53,485 nucleotides of DNA, from contig JAAYSS010000075.1 of assembly GCA_012518275.1 (NCBI GenBank), positions 1 to 53,485 of the forward strand, in the 5' to 3' direction. The position numbers and the translations under genes were made by a program. The notes under the pieces are model-generated. The model was not told where the DNA came from. It worked only from the letters and a program-made list of their open reading frames with translations, and made no database searches. This stretch comes from Bacteroidales bacterium (GTDB taxonomy: Bacteria > Bacteroidota > Bacteroidia > Bacteroidales > Paludibacteraceae). This document shows positions 19,201 through 26,429 of the stretch, in pieces. Each line of letters starts with the position of its first letter. Position 1 is the stretch's first letter.

Positions 19201-19431
19201 TTCGATTACTTTTTCCACGAAAAATGGGGTGATTGGCAGAAAATAAACCTTATCAGCCACTCCTTCAGAAGTCTGGACAGTTGCGATATTGGGATTGATT
19301 AGCACCGTTTCAATACCTTCCTCACGCATTGCTTTCAGCGCTTGCGATCCGGAATAATCAAATTCTCCTGCCTGTCCGATTTTTAACGCACCGGAACCTA
19401 GTAAAATTACTTTTTTGATAGATTTGTCCAT
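16219..19431 (-). CDS. carB: carbamoyl-phosphate synthase large subunit
   Basis: 1070 residues, full length. Two homologous ATP-grasp halves: the first begins KKVILLGSGALKIGQAGEFDYSG and carries ELNARLSRSSALASKA-type metal-binding sequence (here EINARLSRSSALASKASGYP); the second begins VVVLGSGAYRIGSSVEFDW and carries IECNLRASRSFPFVSK. The last 130 residues form the MGS-like regulatory domain (ILISSGEAKSKVDLLEACKLLHEKG). It makes carbamoyl phosphate for pyrimidine and arginine synthesis, using ammonia from CarA. No carA lies in the window. A long structured leader precedes it. Confidence 0.98.
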   Translation of the reverse strand: MDKSIKKVILLGSGALKIGQAGEFDYSGSQALKAMREEGIETVLINPNIATVQTSEGVADKVYFLPITPFFVEKVIEKEKPDGILLAFGGQTALNCGAELYQNGVLAKHNVEVLGTSVEAIMITEDRDLFVKKLSEIDAKTPLSYAVENLEDALKAVREIGFPVMVRSAYALGGLGSGICENEKGFIELCKSALSFSSQILVEESLKGWKEIEFEVIRDKNDHCFTVVPMENFDPLGIHTGESIVVAPIITLSKEQVAFLEDVARRVVRHIGIVGECNIQYAFNAETNDYRIIEINARLSRSSALASKASGYPLAFVATKLALGYTLDQIGEMDTPNSAYVAPKIDYMIVKIPRWDLTKFAGVSRTIGSSMKSVGEIMSIGQSFEEIIQKGLRMIGQGMHGFVGNRGMTFENVEEALANPTDLRIFAIADAFEKGFSVERIAELTKIDKWFLKKLENIFNYSRILSSYNKIEELPNDVLEEAKRLGFSDFQIARFVENPQGTLEKELLRVRAHRNSLNIKPIVRRINTVASENPEKTNYLYLTYGAKDAFTPTKSDVETVVVLGSGAYRIGSSVEFDWCSVNAVQTARKLGYQSVMINYNPETVSTDYDMCDRLYFDELTFERVMDVIDIEMPKGVIVSVGGQIPNNLAIKLHRQNVKILGTSASDIDRAENRHKFSAMLDRLGIDQPSWKELTSFDEIDVFVEEVGFPVLIRPSYVLSGAAMNVCYDKEQMHEFLQMAANVSKEFPVVVSSFLRNAKEIEFDAVAKNGEVVEYAISEHVEFAGVHSGDATLVFPAQKIYFETMRRIKKISKQIAKELNISGPFNIQYLAKNNDIKVIECNLRASRSFPFVSKVLKRNFIETATRIMLDAPYSKPDSSVFDLEHIGVKASQFSFSRLHNFDPILGVDMSSTGEVGCIGDDFNEAILKAMLSVGYIVPKKGILISSGEAKSKVDLLEACKLLHEKGYELYASHGTQKFLEENGVKATDVNWPDEEGDVNIKTMIADKRFDLVINIPKNVTKRELTNGYIIRRSAVDYNIPLITNARLASAFIQAFCSLKPEDMKIKSWEEY

Positions 19432-19469
19432 TCAATATGTGTTATATAATTCTAATTTTTATGTACAAA

Positions 19470-19512
19470 AAATCGGAAAAACAGAACTGTTCATTAGTCT
19501 TTTTTCCGATTT
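19470..19512 (-). promoter_or_regulatory. terminator-like hairpin in the carB leader
   Basis: A 12-bp stem (AAATCGGAAAAA with TTTTTCCGATTT) and an 18-19 base loop, followed on the minus strand by TTTTTTG. It ends only 38 bases before the carB ATG and downstream of the predicted promoter, so it would cut carB transcripts short unless prevented. It could instead be a terminator for mfd read-through. Confidence 0.55.
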
Positions 19513-19523
19513 ACAAAAAGAAA

Positions 19524-19604
19524 AAGTCGTTTTAAATAAAAAATAGTGGATTTCCCCATTCTTTGAAAAAATATTTCGTTCTCAAAAACGAATCGAAACG
19601 ACTT
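19524..19604 (-). promoter_or_regulatory. upstream structured element of the carB leader
   Basis: Outer arms AAGTCGTTT and AAACGACTT are 63 bases apart, and an inner hairpin (TTCGTT/AACGAA, 19575-19592) sits between them. The outer stem is also followed on the minus strand by TTTTTCTTTTT. With the hairpin at 19470-19512 it forms a tandem structure in the leader of carB. No known riboswitch class is recognised. Confidence 0.4.
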
Positions 19605-19653
19605 AAAATACATTTATTTAATCTGATTATAATTACGAAATCACAAATTTGTG

Positions 19654-19661
19654 CAAAGTTA
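19654..19661 (-). promoter_or_regulatory. -7 promoter box of carB
   Basis: Minus strand TAACTTTG, exact TAnnTTTG match. It predicts a leader of roughly 215 nt before the carB ATG, containing both hairpin elements. The remaining part of the 19432-19814 gap, up to the mfd stop, is AT-rich with no gene seen. Confidence 0.5.
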
Positions 19662-19814
19662 CAATTTTTTTTCTTTTTGTAAGAATAAAAGCTATTTTAA
19701 AACAGCATAAAATCCACAAATGAAAAGGGACTTATAAACTTTATTTTATGCACCAAACAAAGTGAATATTCAAGAAATAATTCCATTTTTTGGCATGGAA
19801 TGGGCAGTGAAGTT

Positions 19815-22800
19815 TTAAATATTTTCCATCACATTCCAAGCCTCTTCTACCGATTTTATGTTCATAAACACAACCGAGCGTTTACCGTTATTTTCACGTA
19901 ATTTAGTCTTTCGGGGATTATTAGTCATATATTGCAAGAGCCGACCAAATTCATCCGACTGATAATAAGGCGATTGATGATTGGATACAAGAAATGCGAG
20001 CATCTGTCCATTTTTCAACACCAGCTTTTCAATCCCGAATCGCATTGCCAGCCAACGCAACCGAACCACCAAAAGCAATGTTAAACTTTTTTTCGGCATC
20101 TTACCAAAACGGTCTTCTATGTTTTTTTGAAAATCAACCAGTTCCGATTCATTTTCTATACTATCTAATTCACGATAAAGCGAAATACGCTCCGATGTAT
20201 TTTCGATATATTCATCGGGAAACATGACTTCTAAATCTGTATCAATCTGGCAATCAGCAACATATACTACTTGTCGTTTTTTGGCACGCTCTTCGGCAAA
20301 AAGTTCAGCAAACTCTTCCTCTTTCAACTCATGAACAGCCTCATTCAGAATTCGCTGGTAAGTTTCATAGCCCAAATCAACGATAAATCCACTTTGCTCG
20401 GCACCCAGCATATTTCCGGCACCACGAATATCCAAATCTTGCATGGCAATGTTAAACCCACTTCCCAGTTCAGAAAAAGTTTCTATCGCCTGCAATCGCC
20501 GACGAGCATCAGGTGTGAGCAGACTCATTTCGGGTGAAAGCAGGTAGCAGTAAGCTTTTCGGTTGCTGCGTCCTACCCTGCCCCGTAATTGGTGCAAATC
20601 ACTTAGCCCAAACCGATGCGCACTGTTGATTATTATTGTGTTTACATTGGGAATATCAATGCCACTCTCAATTATCGTCGTAGCAACCAACACATCGTAC
20701 TCATAATCAATGAAATCCATGATTACTTCTTCCAAGTCTTTTGCTGGCATTTGTCCATGTCCAACAGCAACACGGCATCCCGGAATCAGTCGTTTAATCA
20801 TCGCTTCAATCATATAAATATTTTGAATGCGGTTATTGACAAAGAAAATCTGCCCGTTTCGGCTCATTTCCAATTCAATGGCATCGCGTATTATTTCTTC
20901 ATCAAAGACGTGAAGTTCAGTCTGAACGGGATAGCGGTTGGGTGGCGGCGTATTAATGATTGACAAATCGCGTGCTCCGAGCAACGAAAATTGCAACGTC
21001 CTGGGAATGGGCGTAGCCGTGAGTGTCAGCGTATCAACGTTTACTTTTAATTTTTTCAGCTTTTCTTTGACGGAAACACCAAATTTCTGCTCTTCATCGA
21101 TGATAAGCAATCCTAAATCTTTGAATTTCACTGATTTGCCCACCAATTTATGGGTTCCGATGATGATGTCGATTTCACCCTTTTTAAGCTTTTCGAGTGT
21201 TTCTTTGCTTTGCTTGGACGATTTTGCTCGACTGATGTAAGAAACCGTACACGGAAAATCTCTCAACCGCTCACTGAATGTGTTGTAATGCTGCATTGCA
21301 AGTACCGTAGTCGGCACTAAAACAGCCACTTGCTTACTGTCTGCTACCGCTTTGAAAGCCGCTCGAATTGCTATTTCCGTTTTTCCAAAACCTACATCGC
21401 CACACACCAAACGGTCCATTGGCATATCATCTTCCATGTCTTGCTTGATGTCTGCAGTAGCTTTTATTTGGTCGGGGGTATCTTCATAAATAAACGAAGC
21501 TTCAAGCTCATTTTGCAAGTAGCTGTCGGGTGAATATTGGTACCCTTTTTCAGTTTTTCGCTTGGCATAAAGTTTTATCAAATCACGTGCAATATCTTTC
21601 ACTTTGGACTTGGTACGCTTCTTCAAACGCTCCCACGCGCCCGAACCAAGCTTATTAATGCGGGGCGCTTCACCTTCTTTCCCTTTGTATTTTGAAATCC
21701 GATGCAAGGAATGGATGCTTACAAAAATAATATCATCGTCTCTGTAAATCAATTTTACCATTTCCTGCAATTTCCCATTCATATCCGTACGTACCAATCC
21801 ACCAAATTTCCCCACTCCATGATCTACATGTACCACATAATCACCTGTTTGAAGTTGATTTAGCTCCTTCAATGTCATAAGTACTTTCCCTTGGCGTGTT
21901 CGGTCGGTTTTAAGTCTGTATTTATGGAAACGGTCAAAAATCTGATGATCTGTATAGCAAACTAACGATAAATCATTATCCACGAAACCTTCATGAATGG
22001 TATTCAGCACCGGTTGAAACGAGATCTTATCGTTTCTATCGGTAAAAATTGCTTTAATGCGGTCGGTTTGCTTCACGCTATCGCTAAAAATATACAGTTT
22101 ATATCCTTCGGAAATATACTTTTTCAGATTTTCGGTTATCAAATCAAAGTTTTTCTGAAATACCGGCTGTGGCGACGTGTTGAAATGCACCGTTTGAGAT
22201 GCTTTGAAATGCGATTTATTACTCCACTCTATTTTTCGAAATTCTTTGATAAGTTGCAAAAATTCATTTCCCGTGATGTGTGTACGATGTAAGTCTGGCA
22301 CTTTTCGGTCATCGGAATTAGCCTTTACAAGGGCTTCATCGTAAAATTGATTAATCCTATCTTTCACAAAAATAGGGTCGGTAAAGTGAAGCCAAGCATC
22401 TTTTGGTGCAAATTCAGGGAAAGGAACCAACTTTGTGGATTTATCCCCTTTATGAAGGTCAGGAACTATTTCAATACGCTCTTTTTTCTGCTTAGATAAT
22501 TGAGTTTCAATATCAAATATACGAATACTATCCACTTCGTCTCCAAAAAAATCCAAACGAAAAGGCATTTCAAAGGAAAATGAGAACACATCAACAATCC
22601 CCCCTCGGATGGAATACTGTCCCGGTTCATATACAAAGTCGACACGTCGGAAACCGTACTCATTAAGCACTTTTGATAAATAATCAATTCCTACACTTTC
22701 CCCAACTTTGATTTTCAGCGTTTTACTTTTAACCCCATCGGCAGAAACCACTTTTTGCGTCATCGCCTCGGGATAACTTACTAAAAAGATAGGTTTTTCG

Positions 22801-23144
22801 CTGTTTGACAACCGATTAAGCGCTTCCGTGCGAAGGATTTCATTCGAGCTATCGAGTTGCGAAAGCCGAATTGTTTTTTTATAGGAAGAAGGGAAGAAAA
22901 GGACTTTTTCATCAGAGAGTATCTGACGCAAATCGTTGTAGAAATAAGCGGCTTCATCGGCATTGTTGAGAATAAAAACCTGTGTTTTATTCACTTTTTG
23001 ATACACGGAAGCTGCCACCAATGCTAAGGAAGAACCACACAAACCGCTGATTTTCAGACTCGATTCGTGTGAAGCAGCCCAGAGCGCCACAGCCCCTACC
23101 TGCGGATGACGGGCGTAAATTTGTTGGAAGTCAGATAAATTCAA
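19815..23144 (-). CDS. mfd: transcription-repair coupling factor Mfd
   Basis: About 1109 residues from a TTG at 23144. N-terminal UvrB-like region (YEPGQYSIRGGIVDVFSF), the RNA polymerase-interacting domain (DYVVHVDHGVGKFGGL, about 420-435), then the translocase motor with Walker A VCGDVGFGKTE, DEEQKFGV and TLTATPIPRTLQF, and the C-terminal TRCF domain. Mfd removes RNA polymerase stalled at DNA lesions and recruits UvrA. The frame can be opened to a TTG at 23165, but that codon sits in the -7 box at 23163-23170; the TTG at 23144 gives an N-terminus NLSDFQQIYARHPQV that matches the family's usual beginning. Confidence 0.96.
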   Translation of the reverse strand: MNLSDFQQIYARHPQVGAVALWAASHESSLKISGLCGSSLALVAASVYQKVNKTQVFILNNADEAAYFYNDLRQILSDEKVLFFPSSYKKTIRLSQLDSSNEILRTEALNRLSNSEKPIFLVSYPEAMTQKVVSADGVKSKTLKIKVGESVGIDYLSKVLNEYGFRRVDFVYEPGQYSIRGGIVDVFSFSFEMPFRLDFFGDEVDSIRIFDIETQLSKQKKERIEIVPDLHKGDKSTKLVPFPEFAPKDAWLHFTDPIFVKDRINQFYDEALVKANSDDRKVPDLHRTHITGNEFLQLIKEFRKIEWSNKSHFKASQTVHFNTSPQPVFQKNFDLITENLKKYISEGYKLYIFSDSVKQTDRIKAIFTDRNDKISFQPVLNTIHEGFVDNDLSLVCYTDHQIFDRFHKYRLKTDRTRQGKVLMTLKELNQLQTGDYVVHVDHGVGKFGGLVRTDMNGKLQEMVKLIYRDDDIIFVSIHSLHRISKYKGKEGEAPRINKLGSGAWERLKKRTKSKVKDIARDLIKLYAKRKTEKGYQYSPDSYLQNELEASFIYEDTPDQIKATADIKQDMEDDMPMDRLVCGDVGFGKTEIAIRAAFKAVADSKQVAVLVPTTVLAMQHYNTFSERLRDFPCTVSYISRAKSSKQSKETLEKLKKGEIDIIIGTHKLVGKSVKFKDLGLLIIDEEQKFGVSVKEKLKKLKVNVDTLTLTATPIPRTLQFSLLGARDLSIINTPPPNRYPVQTELHVFDEEIIRDAIELEMSRNGQIFFVNNRIQNIYMIEAMIKRLIPGCRVAVGHGQMPAKDLEEVIMDFIDYEYDVLVATTIIESGIDIPNVNTIIINSAHRFGLSDLHQLRGRVGRSNRKAYCYLLSPEMSLLTPDARRRLQAIETFSELGSGFNIAMQDLDIRGAGNMLGAEQSGFIVDLGYETYQRILNEAVHELKEEEFAELFAEERAKKRQVVYVADCQIDTDLEVMFPDEYIENTSERISLYRELDSIENESELVDFQKNIEDRFGKMPKKSLTLLLVVRLRWLAMRFGIEKLVLKNGQMLAFLVSNHQSPYYQSDEFGRLLQYMTNNPRKTKLRENNGKRSVVFMNIKSVEEAWNVMENI

Positions 23145-23162
23145 AATTTTAGAAATCAAGTG

Positions 23163-23170
23163 CAAAGATA
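23163..23170 (-). promoter_or_regulatory. -7 promoter box of mfd
   Basis: Minus strand TATCTTTG. Transcription from it would start at about 23156, only some 12 bases before the TTG at 23144, giving an almost leaderless message. No -33 TTTG is seen. Confidence 0.45.
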
Positions 23171-23331
23171 CGATTTTTAAATTAATAAGCAGTTAAATTA
23201 TTGAATGGTTTGTAATTTAGATTTATTAGAAATTTGTAATCTTTACTTTACAATTAACACCAAAAAGCTATACTATAGCAATATTTGACTCAAAATTTGT
23301 TAAAGTCTATCACGGTTTTATGATTTTTTTA

Positions 23332-23339
23332 TACTTTTG
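23332..23339 (+). promoter_or_regulatory. -7 promoter box of aqpZ
   Basis: TACTTTTG, exact TAnnTTTG match, 89 bases before the aqpZ ATG. The leader contains a 9-codon reading frame (23375-23404, MADTEKPYE). The rest of the 23166-23427 gap is AT-rich with nothing recognised. Confidence 0.5.
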
Positions 23340-23427
23340 AGAACTGGAAGTTTAAAATTGCAGAAAATAAATTCATGGCGGACACCGAAAAGCCTTACGA
23401 GTAGGTAGAATTTTAACATTATTATTT

Positions 23428-24132
23428 ATGAAAAAGAACTTAGCAGAATTTATCGGAACATTCGGATTAGTGCTTGGTGGATGTGGTAGCGCTGTATTGG
23501 CTGCCGGTATTCCAGATTTAGGCATCGCTTACGCCGGTGTTGCATTGGCGTTTGGTCTTACTGTTTTAGTAGGTGTTTATGGACTTGGTCATATTTCAGG
23601 TGCACATTTCAATCCTGCTGTTACGCTCGGACTCCTTGCCGGCGGCAGAACAGAAAGTAAAACCGTATTACCCTACATTATTTCTCAAATTTTAGGCGCT
23701 ATTTTAGCAGCGGCAGTAATTTATGTAATAGCTTCCGGTGCTCCCGGTTTTGGCATTGACAACTCGCAAGCGGGTGCATTTGCGGCTAACGGATACGGCG
23801 ACCTTTCACCACACGGATACGGCGTATTGGCTGCTGTAGTAGCTGAATTTGTACTGACATTTATGTTTCTTATCGTTATTATGGGTGCCACTGACGAGCG
23901 TGCTCCAAAAGGATTTGCAGGCTTGGCAATTGGTTTGACTTTGACGCTTATCCACTTGATTAGTATCCCGGTAACGAACACATCGGTAAACCCGGCTCGT
24001 AGTATTTCACAAGCTATTTTTGCAGGTGGTGGTTACATCGGACAGCTTTGGTTGTTCATCCTTGTTCCGATAGCAGGTGCCATGTGTGCAGGATGGGTTT
24101 ATAAAGCATTTTTATCAGCTGATGAAGAATAA
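23428..24132 (+). CDS. aqpZ: aquaporin Z-type water channel
   Basis: 234 residues, six membrane helices and two half-helices with the NPA motifs (62-64 and 188-190). The selectivity residues read like AqpZ: F42, H176, T185 in the [12 protein letters not shown] motif, and R191, so it should pass water rather than glycerol. The insertion between helices 3 and 4 (residues 104-130, [21 protein letters not shown]) is normal for AqpZ. Single gene, followed by a strong terminator. Confidence 0.95.
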   Translation: MKKNLAEFIGTFGLVLGGCGSAVLAAGIPDLGIAYAGVALAFGLTVLVGVYGLGHISGAHFNPAVTLGLLAGGRTESKTVLPYIISQILGAILAAAVIYVIASGAPGFGIDNSQAGAFAANGYGDLSPHGYGVLAAVVAEFVLTFMFLIVIMGATDERAPKGFAGLAIGLTLTLIHLISIPVTNTSVNPARSISQAIFAGGGYIGQLWLFILVPIAGAMCAGWVYKAFLSADEE

Positions 24133-24152
24133 ATTGCAAAATATAGGATAAT

Positions 24153-24186
24153 AAAAATGGCTGACGAGTGATTGTCAGCCATTTTT
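24153..24186. terminator. bidirectional terminator between aqpZ and the CDGSH gene
   Basis: A 13-bp stem (AAAAATGGCTGAC with GTCAGCCATTTTT) and 8-base loop between two convergent genes, with T-runs in both directions. Confidence 0.85.
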
Positions 24187-24203
24187 ATTTCAATTCAGAT
24201 GAT

Positions 24204-24395
24204 TTATTCTTCATCAAAATTTGTTCCCTTATGAGCTCCGTCGCAGAACGGTTTGTTTTTGCTCTTGCCGCAACGGCAGAAAAAAGTATTTCCACTCATC
24301 ATTTTTTCTTCTTTCGTCGGTAGAATCATTTTAAACTCCCCAGATACTACATAAGGTCCACCTTTTACTACTTTAATTTTCAATTCATTTTCCAT
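24204..24395 (-). CDS. CDGSH iron-sulfur domain protein
   Basis: 63 residues. The C-terminal half holds the complete 3Cys-1His [2Fe-2S] motif, FFCRCGKSKNKPFCDGAH, with C-x-C, the second C after P-F, and the D-G-A-H end. The N-terminal half (KVVKGGPYVVSGEFKMILP) is the short beta extension seen in bacterial stand-alone CDGSH proteins. MitoNEET-like clusters are labile and redox-active; the partner here is unknown. Single gene. Confidence 0.92.
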   Translation of the reverse strand: MENELKIKVVKGGPYVVSGEFKMILPTKEEKMMSGNTFFCRCGKSKNKPFCDGAHKGTNFDEE

Positions 24396-24569
24396 AATTT
24401 GATGTTTTTATTGTTGTTATTTAAATAATAATTTATCAGCGATAAAAACTAAAAAACACAGTGAGTCTTCGTTTTCAAAATTTCACGGTAAAAATAATCA
24501 AAAAATCTCTAAATCAAAAATAATATCTTGTGATTTTTGTGCCAACTATTGTGTAAACACACAAATAAA

Positions 24570-24597
24570 AAGGGTTTACACATCTATGTAAACCCTT
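24570..24597 (-). terminator. terminator after tRNA-Pro
   Basis: Stem AAGGGTTTACA/TGTAAACCCTT (11 bp, 6-base loop), followed on the minus strand by TTTTTATTT. It lies 12 bases past the 3' end of the tRNA. Confidence 0.8.
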
Positions 24598-24608
24598 GAT
24601 ATTCAATG

Positions 24609-24682
24609 TCGGGATGACAGGATTTGAACCTGCGACCACACGCCCCCCAGACGTGTGCGCTACCGGACTGCGCTACATCCCG
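24609..24682 (-). tRNA. tRNA-Pro (anticodon GGG)
   Basis: Folds as a full cloverleaf on the minus strand: acceptor CGGGATG/CATCCCG, D arm GCGC...GCGC, anticodon stem CACGT/GCGTG with loop CTGGGGG (anticodon GGG), 5-base variable loop, and T arm GCAGG-TTCAAAT-CCTGT. The discriminator is A at 24609. The CCA end is not encoded (the next bases read CA), so it must be added after transcription. Confidence 0.95.
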
Positions 24683-24829
24683 TATTTTTTGGATTGCAAA
24701 GATACTATAAATATCCTGTAATTCAAAGAAACCATAATCAATTTATTTTGTGTTGTTTCACTGATTTAAAAATTAGCTGTAACAAATTTACCGTTTACTA
24801 CTTCAAATCCTTTTCAAAACATCAAAACA

Positions 24830-25132
24830 TTAAAGCACTATCACAAATCCACTTTCAGGCTGCATCGTTACAAACACTTTTCCTTTCTTGTTCACATACA
24901 TCACCTGCATTATCGGTTCATTCGCTTTATTCGTGTTGTAAAGCAAAGGAATTTTTCCACCCAACATGGGAAGGGTCAATTTCAATTTTTTAGGTTTTTT
25001 CTCTGCATTAATTCCTGCTATATACCAATTATTTCCTTTTCTGCGCGCCAATACCACGTAATCTCCGGGATATCCTTCAACGAAGAGCGTTTCATCCCAA
25101 GTGGTCGGTACTTTTTTCATGAACGCACGCAT
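24830..25132 (-). pseudogene. C-terminal fragment of a GH97 glycoside hydrolase
   Basis: The 100 residues begin with VPTTWDETLFVEGYPGDYVV and continue with LARRKGNNWYIAGINAEKKP, the ending of Bacteroidota GH97 (SusB-type) alpha-glucosidases/galactosidases. Full GH97 enzymes are about 650-750 residues, so more than 80 per cent is missing. Directly upstream in frame there is a stop (TAA near 25160) and then the terminator of the next gene, so the catalytic barrel has been lost. It is not expected to be functional. Confidence 0.75.
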
Positions 25133-25194
25133 TTTGTGTAATGTGTCTGTTATTTATTTTGATTCTCAAAAGCATCGGTAAATTGCAAAAAAAA

Positions 25195-25219
25195 GGCATC
25201 CACTTCAATGCCGGATGCC
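25195..25219 (-). terminator. terminator after the small lipoprotein gene
   Basis: Stem GGCATCC/GGATGCC with an 11-base loop and an 8-base T-run on the minus strand, 22 bases past the stop at 25241. Confidence 0.8.
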
Positions 25220-25240
25220 CTGATTAACGAAATAAATTCA

Positions 25241-25615
25241 TCATCTCGTGCAATTTGCTTTCCACACAGCACCATCTTTCATGACTGTCATGTCAAGTTT
25301 ATCGCCGGTGATAGTTATTCCTGTCAAGCCACTACCTATGGAAACGTAAGTGTTGGAGTCTTTCTTTTCAAACTTTACGCCTGTGATGTTTGGAATAGCA
25401 TCTGAAAAAAAGAAACTGTATGTATTGCCTACTTTCGTAACAGTAACGGATCCTTCGGGATTTGTCTTTATTTCAATCCCTTTTGCATAAGATACAAAAC
25501 CTTTGTATTTGCCAACAAATAAATCCACATCTGCCGGGTCTTTGCTGCAAGAAGAGAAGCTAAGCGCAAAAACCGTCAACAATGTAGCTAATAATACTTT
25601 TAAGTTAGTTTTCAT
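25241..25615 (-). CDS. small lipoprotein of unknown function
   Basis: 124 residues. Signal peptide MKTNLKVLLATLLTVFALSFSSC with a lipobox at SSC (Cys 23). The mature part (about 100 residues) is rich in short beta strands (VGKYKGFVSYAKG, GNTYSFFFSDAI, GTGITITGDKLDMTV-like), as in the small lipocalin-like lipoproteins common in Bacteroidota. No specific family recognised. It lies between two decayed elements (GH97 fragment and IS30 remnant) but is itself intact, with a terminator. Confidence 0.7.
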   Translation of the reverse strand: MKTNLKVLLATLLTVFALSFSSCSKDPADVDLFVGKYKGFVSYAKGIEIKTNPEGSVTVTKVGNTYSFFFSDAIPNITGVKFEKKDSNTYVSIGSGLTGITITGDKLDMTVMKDGAVWKANCTR

Positions 25616-25756
25616 AATAGTTTAATTAATGTTCTAAATAATAAGCGTTATCCATGCAAAGACAAATCACGTGCCTTAACTGATTCCGCTTTTCAAATTT
25701 AGCATTTTTTTAGACACTGAAACCGAAAAAAACATTTATTTTGATGTGGAGTAGAT

Positions 25757-26242
25757 TCAAGTACTAAATGCAACATTATTTATTACGCAAAGATGCAAAA
25801 AATATCTTTTTTGGGGCAAAATTTAGTTTTTTCTTGGACTTTTGTTCAATTCACATTGTACTTATTTGATGTTCTACTTATTATATTTCTACAAAGATTC
25901 TTTTTTTGGTACATGTTTCCCTATGTTATTTTTCTTGCAATAGCTAACTATTTGCTCAGGCGACCACTTTTTCTTTAAGTGCTCTTCGATAAATTCTCAT
26001 TTTTGCCTTGTAAAGGTACGTCTTCAATGGAAACGCTGTTTACGAAAATCGGATTTCCTTTGGCTGTTTTGTAACTGTAAACACTCCGTTTATCAGAGCT
26101 ATTTCGTTTGATTTCACGTGAGATTACTGATCTGTCCTTCTATTTATCTTGGCAATAAAACTTTGGTTATAGCCTCGCTTAAGTAACACAGAAATTGTGT
26201 ACCTTTGTTCCTGGTTAAATGCTTTTACTTTGTGTTGAATTT
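25757..26242 (-). mobile_element. degenerate IS30-family element, internally deleted and frameshifted
   Basis: Reading the minus strand in shifting frames gives the pieces of an IS30 transposase in order: NQEQRYTISVLLKRGYNQSF (helix-turn-helix start, about 26200-26150), then VISREIKRNSSDKR and VYSYKTAK, then EFIEEHLKKKWSPEQIVSYC (about 25990-25935), and after a deletion the C-terminal end LNKSPRKKLNF...VAFST with its stop at 25757-25759. At least two frameshifts and loss of the catalytic core make it dead. It accounts for the middle of the 25616-26429 gap; the flanks (25616-25756, 26243-26429) are AT-rich with nothing recognised. Confidence 0.75.
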
Positions 26243-26429
26243 ACTAATTGAACTTACAAAACAATTAATGAAATTTTTCTTTAATCATACTTGATTGTTC
26301 CAAAAAAACTTCCGACCTTTGCATGTTGAAACGAAAATAAGTATATTTTAATGACATTTCGTATCTATTTACAGATTAATAATTTATTTTAAAACCATAA
26401 GTTACTTACTATTTTTATTCGAAAACCTT

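Noticed and set aside
25793-25978. Rightward 61-codon frame in the gap before the PycB-like gene
   Set aside because: It is hydrophobic by composition only and lies antisense to recognisable IS30 transposase pieces.
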